Source: Thunnus maccoyii (Eukaryota; Chordata; Actinopteri; Scombriformes; Scombridae). Taken from it: 64,000 bases of DNA. Positions 52,151 through 64,000 of this stretch are shown one piece after another; the stretch's first letter is position 1; each line of letters begins with the position of its first letter. Under the pieces are notes generated by a model. It ran no database searches. It was given only the letters and a program-made list of their open reading frames with translations, and was not told where the DNA came from. The stretch is taken from the NCBI RefSeq assembly GCF_910596095.1, contig NC_056546.1:12735925-12799924 (forward strand), in the 5' to 3' direction. Both the position numbers and the translations under genes were made by a program.

Positions 52151-52617
52151 CTACATTTCAACCTCCAAACGCGTTTATTGATTAGGTTTGACGTGCCGTT
52201 ATGATGAATGGCACGTCACAAAGCAATAGATTCAGGCTACACATCCCAAGGGATTCTCCTCACTGTGTGGAGGATTAGAAATAGAAAATGCTTCAACGTC
52301 AGTTCATTAAAAGTTGTCCTAATTAGGGAAATGCTGGAACATAACCAACAGTCCGTACATACAGTTGTCCCTGAATCACAATCTGTGGTATGAGATGCAT
52401 TTACTGTATGTACCAGGGTGGGTCATGCAGTCAAGGGGGAGGGGGCACAATTTCACAATGAATATGTTAATGTTCACACCACACCAAGTTGTTAGAAGTA
52501 ATTATGCTGAATGACATTTATTACCACCATATTGCGTTTAATAGCAATATTCAACAAGAAAATTTTAGTGAAAAGGGTAACATTAGCTGGTTAACAAGCC
52601 AGAACTGTTGATTATTT

Positions 52618-53080
52618 AAAGTTAAAGATCCCCTCCAGACATGTATTAAGACTCTGCTTGGAACAAGGTTGTGTTTCTCATATGGTTTTTCCACAGTAAA
52701 AGTTATAACTACCAAATATTTTTCATTTCAGAAGTTTAACTGCTGGACACAAGATGTCTCCTACTTTACTGTCAAGTCCGTTTTCAGTGTATTAGCACAT
52801 AGAGGCTTCAAGTTTCAACATCACACTTGTGTAAGATAAATATCAGACCAGGACGTGGCCTTCAAACTAGTTGTGATGTCACAAATGCTCGTAGGCCTAC
52901 CTTTAAAATCAGATTTTTAATGTGAAACTTTCCACTTTCAGCAGACGGATGTAAAAAAAAAAAAAAAAAAACAGCCTTCAAGTGTCAAACTCTGCACAGT
53001 GAAGCTCAAACATCCAGCTGTAGAAACAAGAAGAAAAACACAGTTTTTGAATGGAGAGGGGGCGTTAAGTAAAGAAAGCT
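52618..53080. mobile_element. Family B interspersed element, copy 2
   Basis: Begins agttaaagatcccctccagac and follows the 41255 copy through ggtttttccacag, gatgtctcctactttact, gttgtgatgtcacaaa, gtgtcaaactctgcacag and caagaagaaaaacac. It contains an 18-bp poly-A and lacks the 3' end. Confidence 0.72.
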
Positions 53081-55257
53081 CACAAGACACTGTTTTTACT
53101 TACACTATTTAACTCTTGTCACTCACTTTTTCTGTATGTCCATCCCCTGTTTTGTAAGATGAATTTCAGCACTGCAAATTTGTTTTGAGAAAAACAATAA
53201 CTGAGCTTCGAATAAAACAAAATGACAACAAGCAAACACTCATGTTAATTACTTGTGAAACCACTGATGCTCAAATCATACTATTTCATGGTGTGGGCAC
53301 AGATTTGTTATTCATAACTCACACTGCAGTTGATACAACCACAATTTACAACAATTCAACACCATAGAGATCAATTCAATTCAACACTTACGAGATCCAG
53401 AGAACCCCTCTGTTATATATACTGTAGGTATTATGGCACATATTGATTTTTATTGTTGGACAAGCCCTGATGATTAAAACTACTTTTCATCTCTGAAGTT
53501 ATAAAACCAAATTTCAATGCACAAAGGCCCAGTGTCCTCATGCAGCCCCACAGAAATCAGTAACATACCATAACATGCACACCATTTGCTCTAAATGGCC
53601 CGTTTTATTTAATTTGGCTGCATCACAGTGGATTCATTTTCACAGACAGACCGGGCTTTTTGTATACATATAGTAGCACACCAGCCTTGAAATAATCCAC
53701 CGTATTATTGTTTAATATGTTTGGGTGCTCACCACTTCTAAACTTTGAAACAAAGATCAAACGGTGTTGAAGCCAAACACTGCCGTGAGAGATTTGAAAA
53801 GTAGAGGCTTTGTAGCTTAGATGTATCATTACACCTGCTTTTTTGTGTTATCTAATTCTTGAGGACAATCTGTTCTCATAGTTTACTGATAAAATGGTGA
53901 TATTTTTGTACGCAATATTGTGCAAACAGGGACATGTCTTGGTTGTGCAATACTTATAGCATATTTATTGTTTTCCGGAGCAGCTGTCATGTGGTCATGA
54001 CAGGGGATTACCCCCAATCTTAGAGTGAGATCATAATGTTCTTCTTGACAAATAGACTTTTTTTTCCTCTTCATTAGTTTACTCAATCGGTATGATTGGG
54101 AGTCTGTGTGGATGTTTCACAATTGCACATTAGGCCTAATGATGAAACTATGCACTCTGTTGAAATTAAACAAAACTGCAGGTTCACACATTCATCATTT
54201 TGTGCATAAAATAGTCACCACATTTATTCATTTTAAAAAAAAAGCTGTGGGAATGTTTTGCTGTTTATACTTTGTCATGTCAAAATTCGGAGGGAAAAAT
54301 GTGAAAAGATTCCCTTAAATTCATCAGAAATGTTCCAGATATAGGCTATCTCAGGAGTTAGAGCTTTTGCAATGAATTATTTTGGTGCTGTAATTATCCC
54401 TCAACCTGCCTCATCTATTTTTACCTGTTGGTGATGTCAAAGTGTGACATCACTCTGTCAGCATTTGTCATTAAATTAAAAAAACAAAAACAAAACACTA
54501 CCAAGCAACAAAACATGTCCAAAAATTCAAAGAGCATTGCCAGTTGCAGTTTTTAACCAGCATTGAAGAGTCTGACAATGTGACAGATGCCTTGAAAACT
54601 GTAAGAACAGTGTGGTGATGAATGAAATCATTTCACTGTACACAAGATAGAGTATTCTCAAAGAGCTGACACTGATGTGTTTCCTCCTCTTTACAGGAAG
54701 GAAATTAATTCTGTTGTCGAGAGCCAACTCCCTCGCCATTTGTCATGACATCTGTTTCTTGCAGGGAATAAACAAAAAAACAAAAAAAAACTGAGAGGAA
54801 TGTTGAAATGAAATGAAATGTTGAGGGCTGCCATGATGTTCATCTCTGGAGCTCCCACCGGTTGCAACTTTAAAGAGGTGAGATGGTTCATTTCTGACAA
54901 GTGAAAGAGCCTGCCCTGGGAAACTGACGCTGCTCTCTGAAGATAAAGTCTAATTTGAATAAATTGCCTCCCCTTCAGAGCATATCCATATGCATGAGAC
55001 TGCAAGTCTAATTGCTGTTAATTCCTGTTAAATTGATTGTGATTTATTCCCATTTCACAGAGATGCACAAGCTGTGTGTGTATGAATGGAGTCTAACAGA
55101 TAGATTTCCCCACAGAGAAATTAGTTTTGATCAATTTAAATGTATCAGATGTGGTTTACCTATGTTCATGTTTATTCATATTCATACACGCCATTTAATT
55201 ACGTTATTGCTTTTTCACATATCGACAATATTGGGGGTTTTTTCAGCTACACAAGGA
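53081..55257. other. Intergenic, no gene recognised
   Basis: AT-rich DNA with short chance frames; no exon, RNA gene or repeat boundary can be supported. Confidence 0.4.
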
Positions 55258-56290
55258 ATGACAATGGTCCGCCACTTTGGTCCAGATTCAAATATTTCAA
55301 CAACTATTGGACTGATTGTCATGAAATGACATGGTGCCCAGAGGATGAATCTTAATGACTTCTCTTAACTTTTCATATATTGGCATCATCTGGTCAAATT
55401 TTTAATTTGTCCTGTATTTTTGTTGATGACCAAATACCTGCAAAATTAACTATTATTATTAATTATCTTGCATCAGCCTCAAATGTACTTTGTGTTTAGT
55501 GCTAATAAGCAAATGTTAGCATGCTACCACACTAAATTAAGATGGTGACCATATTAAACATTACACCTGCTAAACATCCAACAAAACCCCATAATTAAAC
55601 AACCACATTCAGTCAGTTGAACCATGCACTCCAGAACGACCCATAGGAACGTTTTCTAATATGCAATTAATCGATGCTTTCCAAAACTGTTCAAAATCAC
55701 TGTTAAATAATTTAATTTTGTTAATAATTATGTGTTATGGTGTGACAATGCCTTGGTTAAGGTCTGATTAGGTTTAGGCACAAAAACCACTTGGTTAGGG
55801 TTAAGGAAAGATCATGGTTTGGGTTAAAAAGGTTATTTGAAACATGGTGTGGGTTAAAGTTACTACTTCCTTAAAGTTAGGCAACCTTTTTCGTCATGGC
55901 AACAGTAAACACTACGACGACTGTAGTTAGAGTTTTTAAAAAACTGTCCTGACTTACAGTTGGAAACATGACACTCACAGTTGGAAACAGGAGGCGAACA
56001 GTCTCCTGCAGCTAAGTCCACTTTTTGCCATCTATCTATCTATCTAGCCCACCCAACCCGCCACCTCTGAGTATGAGTCATAATTACTACGGCCAGTAGA
56101 TGGCGTCTGTCACTCAAACGTAACCATAGGTTGTTTTTGCTGGCTGAATTTTCAACCTATACTGTCGTTTTTCTTTTGAGGACGAGCTGAAACATCACTA
56201 TGTTAGCAATGTCATTATGAGCATGGTAGCATGCTGACGTTAGCATTTAGCGCTATAGCACCACCATAGACAACTATTATAAAAGACACA
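55258..56290. mobile_element. Composite repeat: older element split by a second one
   Basis: The outer parts (tttcaacaactattggactg... at 55258-55590 and gcatggtagcatgctgacgt... at 56200-56290) are halves of a repeat common in fish, judged by its aaatatttcaacaactattgg and gttagcatgctgacgttagc phrases. Between them, about 55730-56165, lies a different repeat with ggttagggttaaggaaagat, gtgggttaaagttac and ttggaaacaggaggcgaac. Confidence 0.55.
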
Positions 56291-59200
56291 TCTATATACA
56301 GTTGACAGGAAACCTCCAACTGCAAATAAGGTCAATGATCACACTTTGTATAATTAATTTTTAATCCATGAAGGTTTTTATTTGTAAAATTTTCCTAATG
56401 CCCAAAAAAGCAAAAAAGCAAACCAGGAAGCTAGAAACATGTTTGCTCTATGTGTTTTCCTATAATACATCCATGCACTTAACATTAGAAAATCATCCAT
56501 GAAACTCACCTTTTAAAATGAATCCTGACTCTTATGCTTTTAGTGTTTACCCTTGGATGTTCATTTAAACTATTTTGTGTTTTTTTATGCATGTAGTATT
56601 GGGTTAATATTGCTGTTTTAACCTTTTGTAAGCACCATTTTATGCAGTTGTTTTTCTGTTTTAGTATCATTAATAGAGGCATCTGAGAATTTCTTTTCTA
56701 AAAGGAACTTATAATTAATTTTTCTTGCTTACTTTACCCCAGGCTCTGTGGCTCCCTCATCGAAAACTATGCCTGTGTGAGGTATATTTGAAGACATGCA
56801 TTCTCATACATTATGGATTCTATGAGATCACCCCCCCCCCCCAAACACACAACACGGGACCGCAAGCTTCTGTCTGTCGTCTCTGGAAAGTTGACACTTT
56901 CTTCAAAGGCCTGAAAGTCATAGAAGTATTCCACAAGGTAAAAAGTCTTCTTTATACTGTTATTGGAGATCCTTGAAGCAAAGCAATGCTCATTAAGAAA
57001 AAAGCTGAAATTCCCTTCACTGTACGCTGCTACTGCCTCCACCTCTGCCTTTCTCACCATCAAGTTTCTGGGTGAAAATATAAATCAGCTCACCTTGGAG
57101 TGCATCCAGTGTAGAAATGTCAGGATTTCATCAGTAAATTGATAGGTCTCCTAACTTTTGATTGAGAAACTGTGCTTTTCTCAATATGTACACGAGACCT
57201 CGGAGACAGACAGTCTGTCGCATCTCTTTTCCAAATCTAACATCAGCAACAGAGTTCATTAGCCCATTACCCTGCCATTAGTTCACTCTGCAACCGTTGC
57301 GAGATAATGTACTCTAATGACTGTGTTGGAGCAGTATGTGTGTGTGTGTGTGTGCGAGGAAGGACGAACTCTTTTCCAGTACTGTGGTCTTTGACTTTGA
57401 GACAGACTGTAATTAACAGCGCTCTCTCCTCTTCCATGTTATTAGCACAGCTGACCTTTGAATGCATCAGATCAGTGAAACAACACATCTGGTAAAGCTG
57501 CAGTGTTTTGTGAGAGGAGAGATAAAGAGACTATTAAACAGAGGCAGGACTCTTGACTAGTGGTGCACCGTTTTCAGCTTAGAGAAGGTACATCAATACA
57601 CAGATACAGCTTGAGCATTCATTTTTAGGATTCTCAACATTTTTCCTCACTGATTATATAAGACATCATGCAAAATGTATCACAGAAGTACAGCTTGTTT
57701 TTCTTTTTTTACAGTGGATTCACCGGAGGATTTAACTAATGATGTCTCTGTCAGTGGCCCAAGATGATCAAACGGTTTTAAGCTAAAGGGCTTCGTGTTA
57801 TCAGAATCAAGAATAGTCTCCTCCAAGAGTGATGGGAAACACACTCATTCTCACCCCTCATTTTACTCATGATTAAATCACATTACACTCATTTCCTTTC
57901 CCTAAAGCCTTTTCTTTGGAAAATCTGTTTTCATCCACTGCTTCACTCCTGTGCCAGTGGTCTTGTAATCACATCAGCGTGTCTATGTTGGCTCGTGAGC
58001 AAAAATTAGAACACATGAAGTCAAAAGATTTAAGAGGGAGGAGAGTTTTCAACATGGAAAGATGGACTAGACGAGCTTAATCGGTAGAGATTTATCCAAG
58101 ACATCGCTCATACACTGGCATGCCATTTCCGGACTTCTTGAGTAAAAACCCTTCCTGGGAAGTTACCCAAATACTTCCCTAAGAGTCAGATTAGGTCTGC
58201 TAAATCATACTTGCTCTTACTGTAGCTCAGCTGGGCAACTTTAATTGTTTTGCCACTTTAAATTTTCCACTTTTTCACAAGGATTTTTTTTCACCGTTGC
58301 AGGACACGTCTATATAGAAACAGCTTTATCAAAACCACATTGTTCATCATAGAAGGAAGGAATCAATGACGGAGGGCAAAGCCAGACTGAAAGAGAGAAA
58401 ATATTGACTTTCTCTGAAAATCTGAACACACTGTATTCCCTCAGGCAAATGCAAAGACAAAACCCATTCAAAGTAGAATCATTCACACCAAATGGAAACT
58501 CTGATTTAATTATGAATATGGAAAAGAGGATACTAACTTACATTTAACACCCTTGGATTACATTTTTTCCTAATGGCTGGTAACAGCTGGAGAAGACAGC
58601 TAAAATGATGACAGACGGTAGGCAAACAGAAGGGAACATTTGGATTGTCAAGCTCTTGGCATTCTCCTCCTTCTCAGGCACAGTAGCTGTCTGACGTCTG
58701 GGTAATTTTGTGTTTTAGCTCAGAGGATTTAGACCGAGGTTAGCAGAGGGAAACAGCTGGTGTTACAGTCATAATGTAAATATTCTGCATGTAGCACAAA
58801 ACAATCATGCAAAGATGTTCAACAAGTCTTGTTCTCGGTAATGGCGCTGTTGAAGTTTTTATGACTTCCACTTCCTGTCATTGAGCTGACCCAGAGATGA
58901 GGTGGTACAGTACAGATCACGTATGAATTCCCAAACAGGGAAGCCTTGAACCTCTGAGGACTTGCTGCCCTTAACCTGACTTTCACTTTCTACAGCTGAT
59001 TAAAAGACCATTACAAGTTGGCCCCTTCTGCCGGCTGACTGCCGCCTGGTACTGAAGAAATCAGTTTTATCTCCTCTTGCCTTGGCTGGAGTTCCTGCTG
59101 CGCTGGAGGATGCAGTAAAACAAAGCATCTAAGAGAGACGTCAAGTAAAACTCTGATGATTCAAGCAAACGCAGGATGTCTGATAAGTCTCCAGGACCTG

Positions 59201-60024
59201 CTTTTGCTTTCATTTTACCCTCTTTCTATTTTTTTTTTCTACTCACTGCAAGGCAATAATGTTCCCAACAGATTAACAGATTCACACATACAAAAACACA
59301 TATGCTTCAAAAAGTACTTAATTTCACCATATAACCCTGTCATTTATAAAGCTGGTGAAGTTGGCAAGACATGTAATAAAATTTACAAGAGCTAGAGCTC
59401 ATAGAAAATTGGCTCCAGTTAAAAATTAATAGGAGCGGTCTTCTGAAGGGCACTTGCATGGTTATTTCTCCATTCAAACACACAGTTCAGATATTAAAGA
59501 TAAAGTGTTCAGAGAGATATTTTAATATTTTAAACTATAAAAGATTTTTTTTGTTGAATTGGTTTACCCACTGTTTTCTAACATACATAGAACAATGAAA
59601 GCATTGCTGTAGTTACATCTAAAAAGGATGACAATACTGAACTATACAGCCCACATACTTTACTTAGAACACTCAACTTTAATGCAACGTTCAGAGAAAA
59701 AAAAGCAGAGGTTTGAATATGCAGCAGTAGCGTGTTGTGTGTAGGTGCAAATATCAGGCCTGTTGCCACTTTGGTTTATAAATAAACTGACTTGGTAAAT
59801 TCCCACCACTGCTTCAGTAGCTGCTCAGGATATAGACAGATACATATCAATATTTAACGATAAAATGTGGTTTTGCTTCATTATTCAGAATGCACTGTTT
59901 TTATATAGTTTGTGTGTGTGTGTGTGTGTTGTTTATTGGACATTAGAAACCTCAAGTGAGAGGGATATAAATATATTTTGACACAAAAAAAGTCCTACTA
60001 TTAATGTGGCTCTGTCAGTGAAGG
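56291..60024. other. Intergenic, no gene recognised
   Basis: Contains a run of C at 56831-56842 and (GT)n tracts at about 57338-57354 and 59908-59930. No exon could be supported. Confidence 0.4.
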
Positions 60025-60775
60025 CAAACATTGAAGATATACCTCAGCCATGGCTGAAGGACTGATTGGTCATAACATTATATGTGTATTTTTTCACATC
60101 ATATGCACTGGGTGAAGAATTGCTGAAAAGGAAGGTTACCATGTTGGGGACAGTGAGAAAAAACAAGCCAGAGCTTCCCTCTGCACAGCAAGGTCACATC
60201 CTCAATATTTGCCTTCACTAACACAACCGCTGTGGTTTCCTATTGCCCCAAGAAAGGGAAAAATATCCTGCTGATGAGAACCATGCACAAAGATGCTGTC
60301 CTGAGCACCAGAGAAGACAGAAAACCCCAAATGGTCTTAGACTACGAGACAAAGGGAGGGGTTGATAACCTGGACAAGGTCACAGCCACATACAGCTGCT
60401 CATGCATGACTGCCCGTTGGCCCCTTGTCATTTTCTTCTTCTTTGTGAAATAAACAAGGACTGGAACGATGGAAAACTGAGTGGAAGGAGGATTTTCCTG
60501 GAGCATCTGGGTTATGGGCTGATGAAGCCTCATATCGAGACAAGACGGTGCCTTCCAAGAGCATCAACAGCTGCTGCAACTGTTGTGAAGGACATCCAAA
60601 CGGAGACACACACCCCAACTCCCCCCGTGGTTCAAACTGCAGGCAGGAAACGTGGCAGGTCCCAGGTCTATCCCAACAGAAATGACTCCGAGACCAGCAA
60701 CACCTGTGTGAAATGCAGGAAATATGTCTGCATGGAGCACACACACACTCTCTGCACATCATGTGCACAGTAGAG
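60025..60775 (+). pseudogene. Decayed piggyBac-type transposase (C-terminal half)
   Basis: Hallmarks in order: GHNIICVFF then TSYALGEELLKRKVTMLGT (the NFF-TS block), NKPELPS, SYCPKKGKNILLM, YETKGGVDNLDKV (the last catalytic Asp block, Asp retained), TYSCSCMTARWPL, GRRIFLEHLGYGLMKPHIE, and a C-terminal cysteine cluster CVKCRKYVCMEHTHTLCTSC, the zinc-binding chromatin-reading domain. At least three frameshifts separate these blocks (near 60090, 60205 and 60440). The N-terminal part with the first catalytic Asp residues is absent. It cannot encode an active enzyme. Confidence 0.85.
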
Positions 60776-61339
60776 GCTAGACTGTACCTTCTGGTATTTC
60801 TGTGGCCTGTGGGAAAAATAATATGCTGCTCATATTCTGTCTATGCTGTTTGTATTCTGTCAAACTCATTTTGGTGACTACATAACTTTGTTTTTTACTA
60901 TCTCACATATTTATACATATACACATACATATTTGCTTATATAGCACTTACAGTAGCATAGAACCCCTGACGCAATGCTCAAATTTATTTTTTATAGGTG
61001 TTTTTTTGTAAATAAAGAACTGTTATGTGATGATCTGATGATGACGATGTTCTATTTTACAAATGAAATCCCTCTAAATGTTTGAAATTGTGTTTGTTTT
61101 TCCTGGGGCATAAAATTGGAAAGATCTTTCTTTCCAATTTGAGGTCAGTCAGTGAGATTTTATGGTGAGTCACATATTTTTCCACAGTCCCATGGAGTCT
61201 CGACCCCAAGGATAGAAGAATTTAGTAAATTTAAGATAACAGGAGGATAAATCAGGATAAAAGCCTTTATTAATGTAGCCCAGTCAAGGACTGAGTCCTA
61301 AATCATGTATAGTATGAGTGTATAATCATAAATTAAATA
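60776..61339. other. No feature recognised
   Basis: AT-rich flank between the piggyBac remnant and the Tc1 element, with aataaagaac near 61012, possibly the old transposase polyadenylation signal. Confidence 0.4.
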
Positions 61340-62277
61340 CAGTTGTGCTCATAAGTTTACATACCCTGGTAGAATTTGTGAAATATTGGCCATTTTTTGG
61401 AAAATATGACTGATCATGCTTTTGTTTTATTCAGGGATAGTGGTCAGGTGAAGCCATTTATTTTCACATCATTATGTTTGCGCTTTTTAAATCATAATGA
61501 TAACTGAACACCAAAATGGCCCTGATCAAAAGTTTACATATTTGTGAATGTTTGGCCTGATAATAAACACACAAGTTGACGCACACAGGTTTAAATGCTA
61601 TGAAGGGTATGTTTCCACACCTTTGACTTGTTTGATTGTAATAAGTGTCTGTGTATAAATAGTCGATGAGTTTCTTAGCTCTTGAGAGACCCTGCACATT
61701 TCTTCCAGGGCTGCTCTGACTGTACTGGATACTGAGCCATGGCGAAAGCAAAAGAACTGTCAAGGACCTGCGAGAAAAGGGAGTTGAACTTTATAAATCA
61801 GGAAAAGGATATAAAAAGAGATCCCAAGATTTGAAAATGTCCATCAGTAGTGTTAAAGCTCAGATAAAGAAGTGGAAAATTAAGGGTTCTGTTGATACCA
61901 AGCCACAGTCAGGTAGAACAACAAAGATTTCAGCCACAAGTGCCAGGAAAATTGCATTCAGATTGCAAAGAAAAACCCACATGCAACTTCAGCTGAAAGT
62001 TGCATTTGGCTGTTTCAAGATGCGCAATAAGGAGGAACTTGAACAAAAATGGGCTGTGTGGTCAAATTGCCAGAAAAAAGCCGTTACTGTGCCAATGCCA
62101 CAAAACAGCCCGCTTACAATATGCCAAACAGCACCTAGACAAGCCTCAAAACTTCTGGAACAAAGTTATTTGGAGTAATGAGACCAAAATTTAGTTTTAT
62201 GGTCACAACTATAGACACTATGAATGGTACACATCTTGCAGATTCTGCCAGGGTATGTAAACTTATGAGCAGAACTG
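61340..62277 (+). mobile_element. Tc1-like transposon, internally deleted, TA target duplication
   Basis: Ends cagttgtgctcataagttta and its inverted copy taaacttatgagcagaactg, each flanked by TA (61338-61339 and 62278-62279), the Tc1/mariner target duplication. The left side has an inner repeat gatcaaaagtttacata at about 61526, an IR/DR arrangement; the right arm is short. Total 938 bp against about 1.2-1.6 kb for complete fish Tc1 elements. Confidence 0.88.
61739..62192 (+). pseudogene. Tc1-like transposase remnant
   Basis: Starts ATGGCGAAAGCAAAAGAACT (MAKAKEL). The DNA-binding paired-like region follows as SGKGYKK... and MKMSISSVKAQIKKWKIKGS, TKPQSGRTTKISATSARKI. It then jumps to a C-terminal piece with TICQTAPRQASKLLEQSYLE, and in another frame QNFWNKVIWSNETKI, the second catalytic region. 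Frameshifts and a large internal deletion remove most of the DDE domain. Confidence 0.8.
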
Positions 62278-62279
62278 TA

Positions 62280-63634
62280 TTAGGATTGATAAAAATGTCA
62301 TGTGTGTTAATTCACTAAATTACAAGAGACTGACCATTCTTAGATATCACTGTATCAGTATGAAACTCTATCTGGAAACCTCTTTCTGTCTCTCTTCCCA
62401 TATCTCTTTACACCCCACACCCTCCCCTCCCATCTGACCTGTGAACCTTGGTGGAAATAACGCCGGTCCCTGTGGACCACCACAGCTGAAGATAGCACAC
62501 ACACACATATACCAGGAAATCCTCAGTTCCATTTTATTTATTCAAGCCTCCTACTCGTTTCACTGCGAAAAAGATAAGTACAGCGAACAGGGACTGTAGA
62601 TGGAATTTTCTTCCCCATACCAATGCCCACACACACACAGGCATGAAAGCGCTGTTACTATTAACATCTGACCTTGTCCCAGAGCATTCTCCAACATGAA
62701 TTTTAAACACAAGCCCTCTTCGCCCAGACCTAAATAACCCCCCTCAGATACCTTGCAAAATTATTCATCATATTGTCATATAACAGTTGCCTCAAGCCAA
62801 AATATGGGATGGGTTTCTCATGCCAGATTACCCGGAGTATTGATCAAAACCGTCAAATTCTTGGGCTGCATGCCAAGCCTTGTTGGAATGAAAAATTTCA
62901 CTGAACCAAAGCTAAATGGAGGGATATCACATTTTCATTATTGTGTGTGACTCGTGCAAAAGTATGCATATGTGAAAGAGGAAGTGAGAAAAGTATGAGA
63001 CAGAAAAAGCAAATAAAAAATTGCAGTTACATTAACACCGGCACACCTCAGCGACAGGTTGACATTGACCAGGTTTTGACAGCAATGAGAAAATTCCATT
63101 TAATTGAAGGATGCTTGTCAGCCCTCTAACCGTCAAACTGATGTCAGGAGAAAATTGCCTACCAGCCATTCTCAGTCTGCTCTCCTGTCTCTTCCCCCAG
63201 CACATTCACTCTCTGCAGATACAGACAGAGGCCTCTTATTCAACCAGTGTACTGTGGATCAAAGTAGCGAAAGCACAACACACCCTTGAAAGATGTCAAC
63301 TAATGACACTGGTTTGACAGTGGGTTTGAAGCTCCTTTATCCCAGTTCTCTGCTGCAGGACTGTGCTGATCATCCCGGCTAACCTATAGCTGTTATACCA
63401 AATCTTTCTTTATTTTCTCCTGTTCTGCTGGCTGCCATCTCTCAGCTCAGTGGGTGATACGTCACATCAGTCATGCACACCTGCTACACACAAAACTGAT
63501 ATAAATGAAGTGTAACAGAAGATTGTATCCACCAGATCTATACACCAATACTGTGCTAAATTAGAAGGAGGTCTGCAATTAAACCCCGGCTGCATTGTCA
63601 TAAATTTTTCTAATTTCTCTCTCTCTGTGAATAA
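62280..63634. other. Intergenic, no gene recognised
   Basis: Short CA runs near 62500 and 62630; no exon or repeat boundary supported. Confidence 0.4.
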
Positions 63635-63936
63635 TATACACTCACAGAGCAATTTATTAGGAACACCTGTGCAATCAAATGCCAATTTTGTCTATTCCAT
63701 TTCCATATATGAGGGGGCCAAAATATTAGGAACACTTTTCAATATAATGCACTCTAGTACACCACCCACTACGACCTCAGTAATAAACATAATGTAGATT
63801 TATCACCTTTCTGACAATGTTGACAAAAACTGAAAATACATAAGTTTTGTAAAAGTAGAATTTATGGCAGAGCTGTTGTATTGGATTGCATTAGATTGCA
63901 AAGGTGTTCCAGATAAAGTGCTCGGTGAGTGTATGT
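63635..63936. mobile_element. MITE-like element with GAGCAATTTATTAGGAACA end
   Basis: The left end atacactcacagagcaattt attaggaacacc and the right end ggtgttccagataaagtgct cggtgagtgta are inverted copies. The phrase ctcactgagcactttattagg is widespread in fish genomes. About 300 bp, non-coding. Confidence 0.7.
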
Positions 63937-64000
63937 GCATATCTGAAAATGTTCATGGCACCCAGGAAGACATCCACTTCTTCTGGTCCTCTACAAATGT

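Noticed and set aside
51886..52161. 91- and 79-codon minus-strand frames in the CpG-rich segment at 52 kb
   Set aside because: Two overlapping frames with no family match; better explained as 5' UTR of a minus-strand transcript.
1..64000. CRISPR arrays, operons, riboswitches or phage-like modules
   Set aside because: No regularly spaced repeats or prokaryotic gene structure; introns, SINE/LINE/Tc1 elements and microsatellites show vertebrate DNA.

Overview
The window is vertebrate nuclear DNA, almost certainly from a teleost fish. Two intron-containing genes have clear vertebrate orthologues. They sit in AT-rich DNA full of (CA)n/(GA)n microsatellites and of Tc1-like, piggyBac-like, hAT-like, LINE and SINE/MITE remnants of the kinds common in fish. 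Nothing is bacterial or operon-like. Most open frames over 60 codons are chance frames in non-coding DNA.

Layout. 1-1958: upstream flank of the first gene, with a 61-bp perfect hairpin at 495-555. 1959-4859 (+): a three-exon orphan rhodopsin-class GPCR, gpr26 (355 aa when spliced). 4860-32591: about 28 kb without a recognisable host gene, holding a foldback MITE, three copies of one interspersed element (one carrying a nested hAT-like insertion), a hAT-like element, microsatellites, a LINE reverse-transcriptase fragment and two related tRNA-like SINE units. 32592-39556 (-): chst15, a Golgi N-acetylgalactosamine 4-sulfate 6-O-sulfotransferase reconstructed from eight coding exons in continuous phase (552 aa). 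39592-52200: probably a long first intron or upstream region of chst15, with repeats and, at 51863-52150, a CpG-bearing segment that looks like a promoter plus non-coding first exon on the minus strand. 52200-64000: repeats, including a decayed piggyBac transposase and a Tc1-like element with intact TA target duplications.

The two host genes are not known to act together: one is an orphan receptor at the plasma membrane, the other makes highly sulfated chondroitin sulfate E in the Golgi. Their order and opposite strands match the human 10q26.13 neighbourhood (GPR26, CPXM2, CHST15), which supports orthology. I saw no cpxm2 exon between them.

I found no evidence of a previously undescribed system. 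The most useful non-routine observations are the chst15 N-terminal exon and tiny intron, the candidate distal chst15 promoter, the apparent absence of cpxm2, and several structured repeat families with nested insertions or long inverted repeats.
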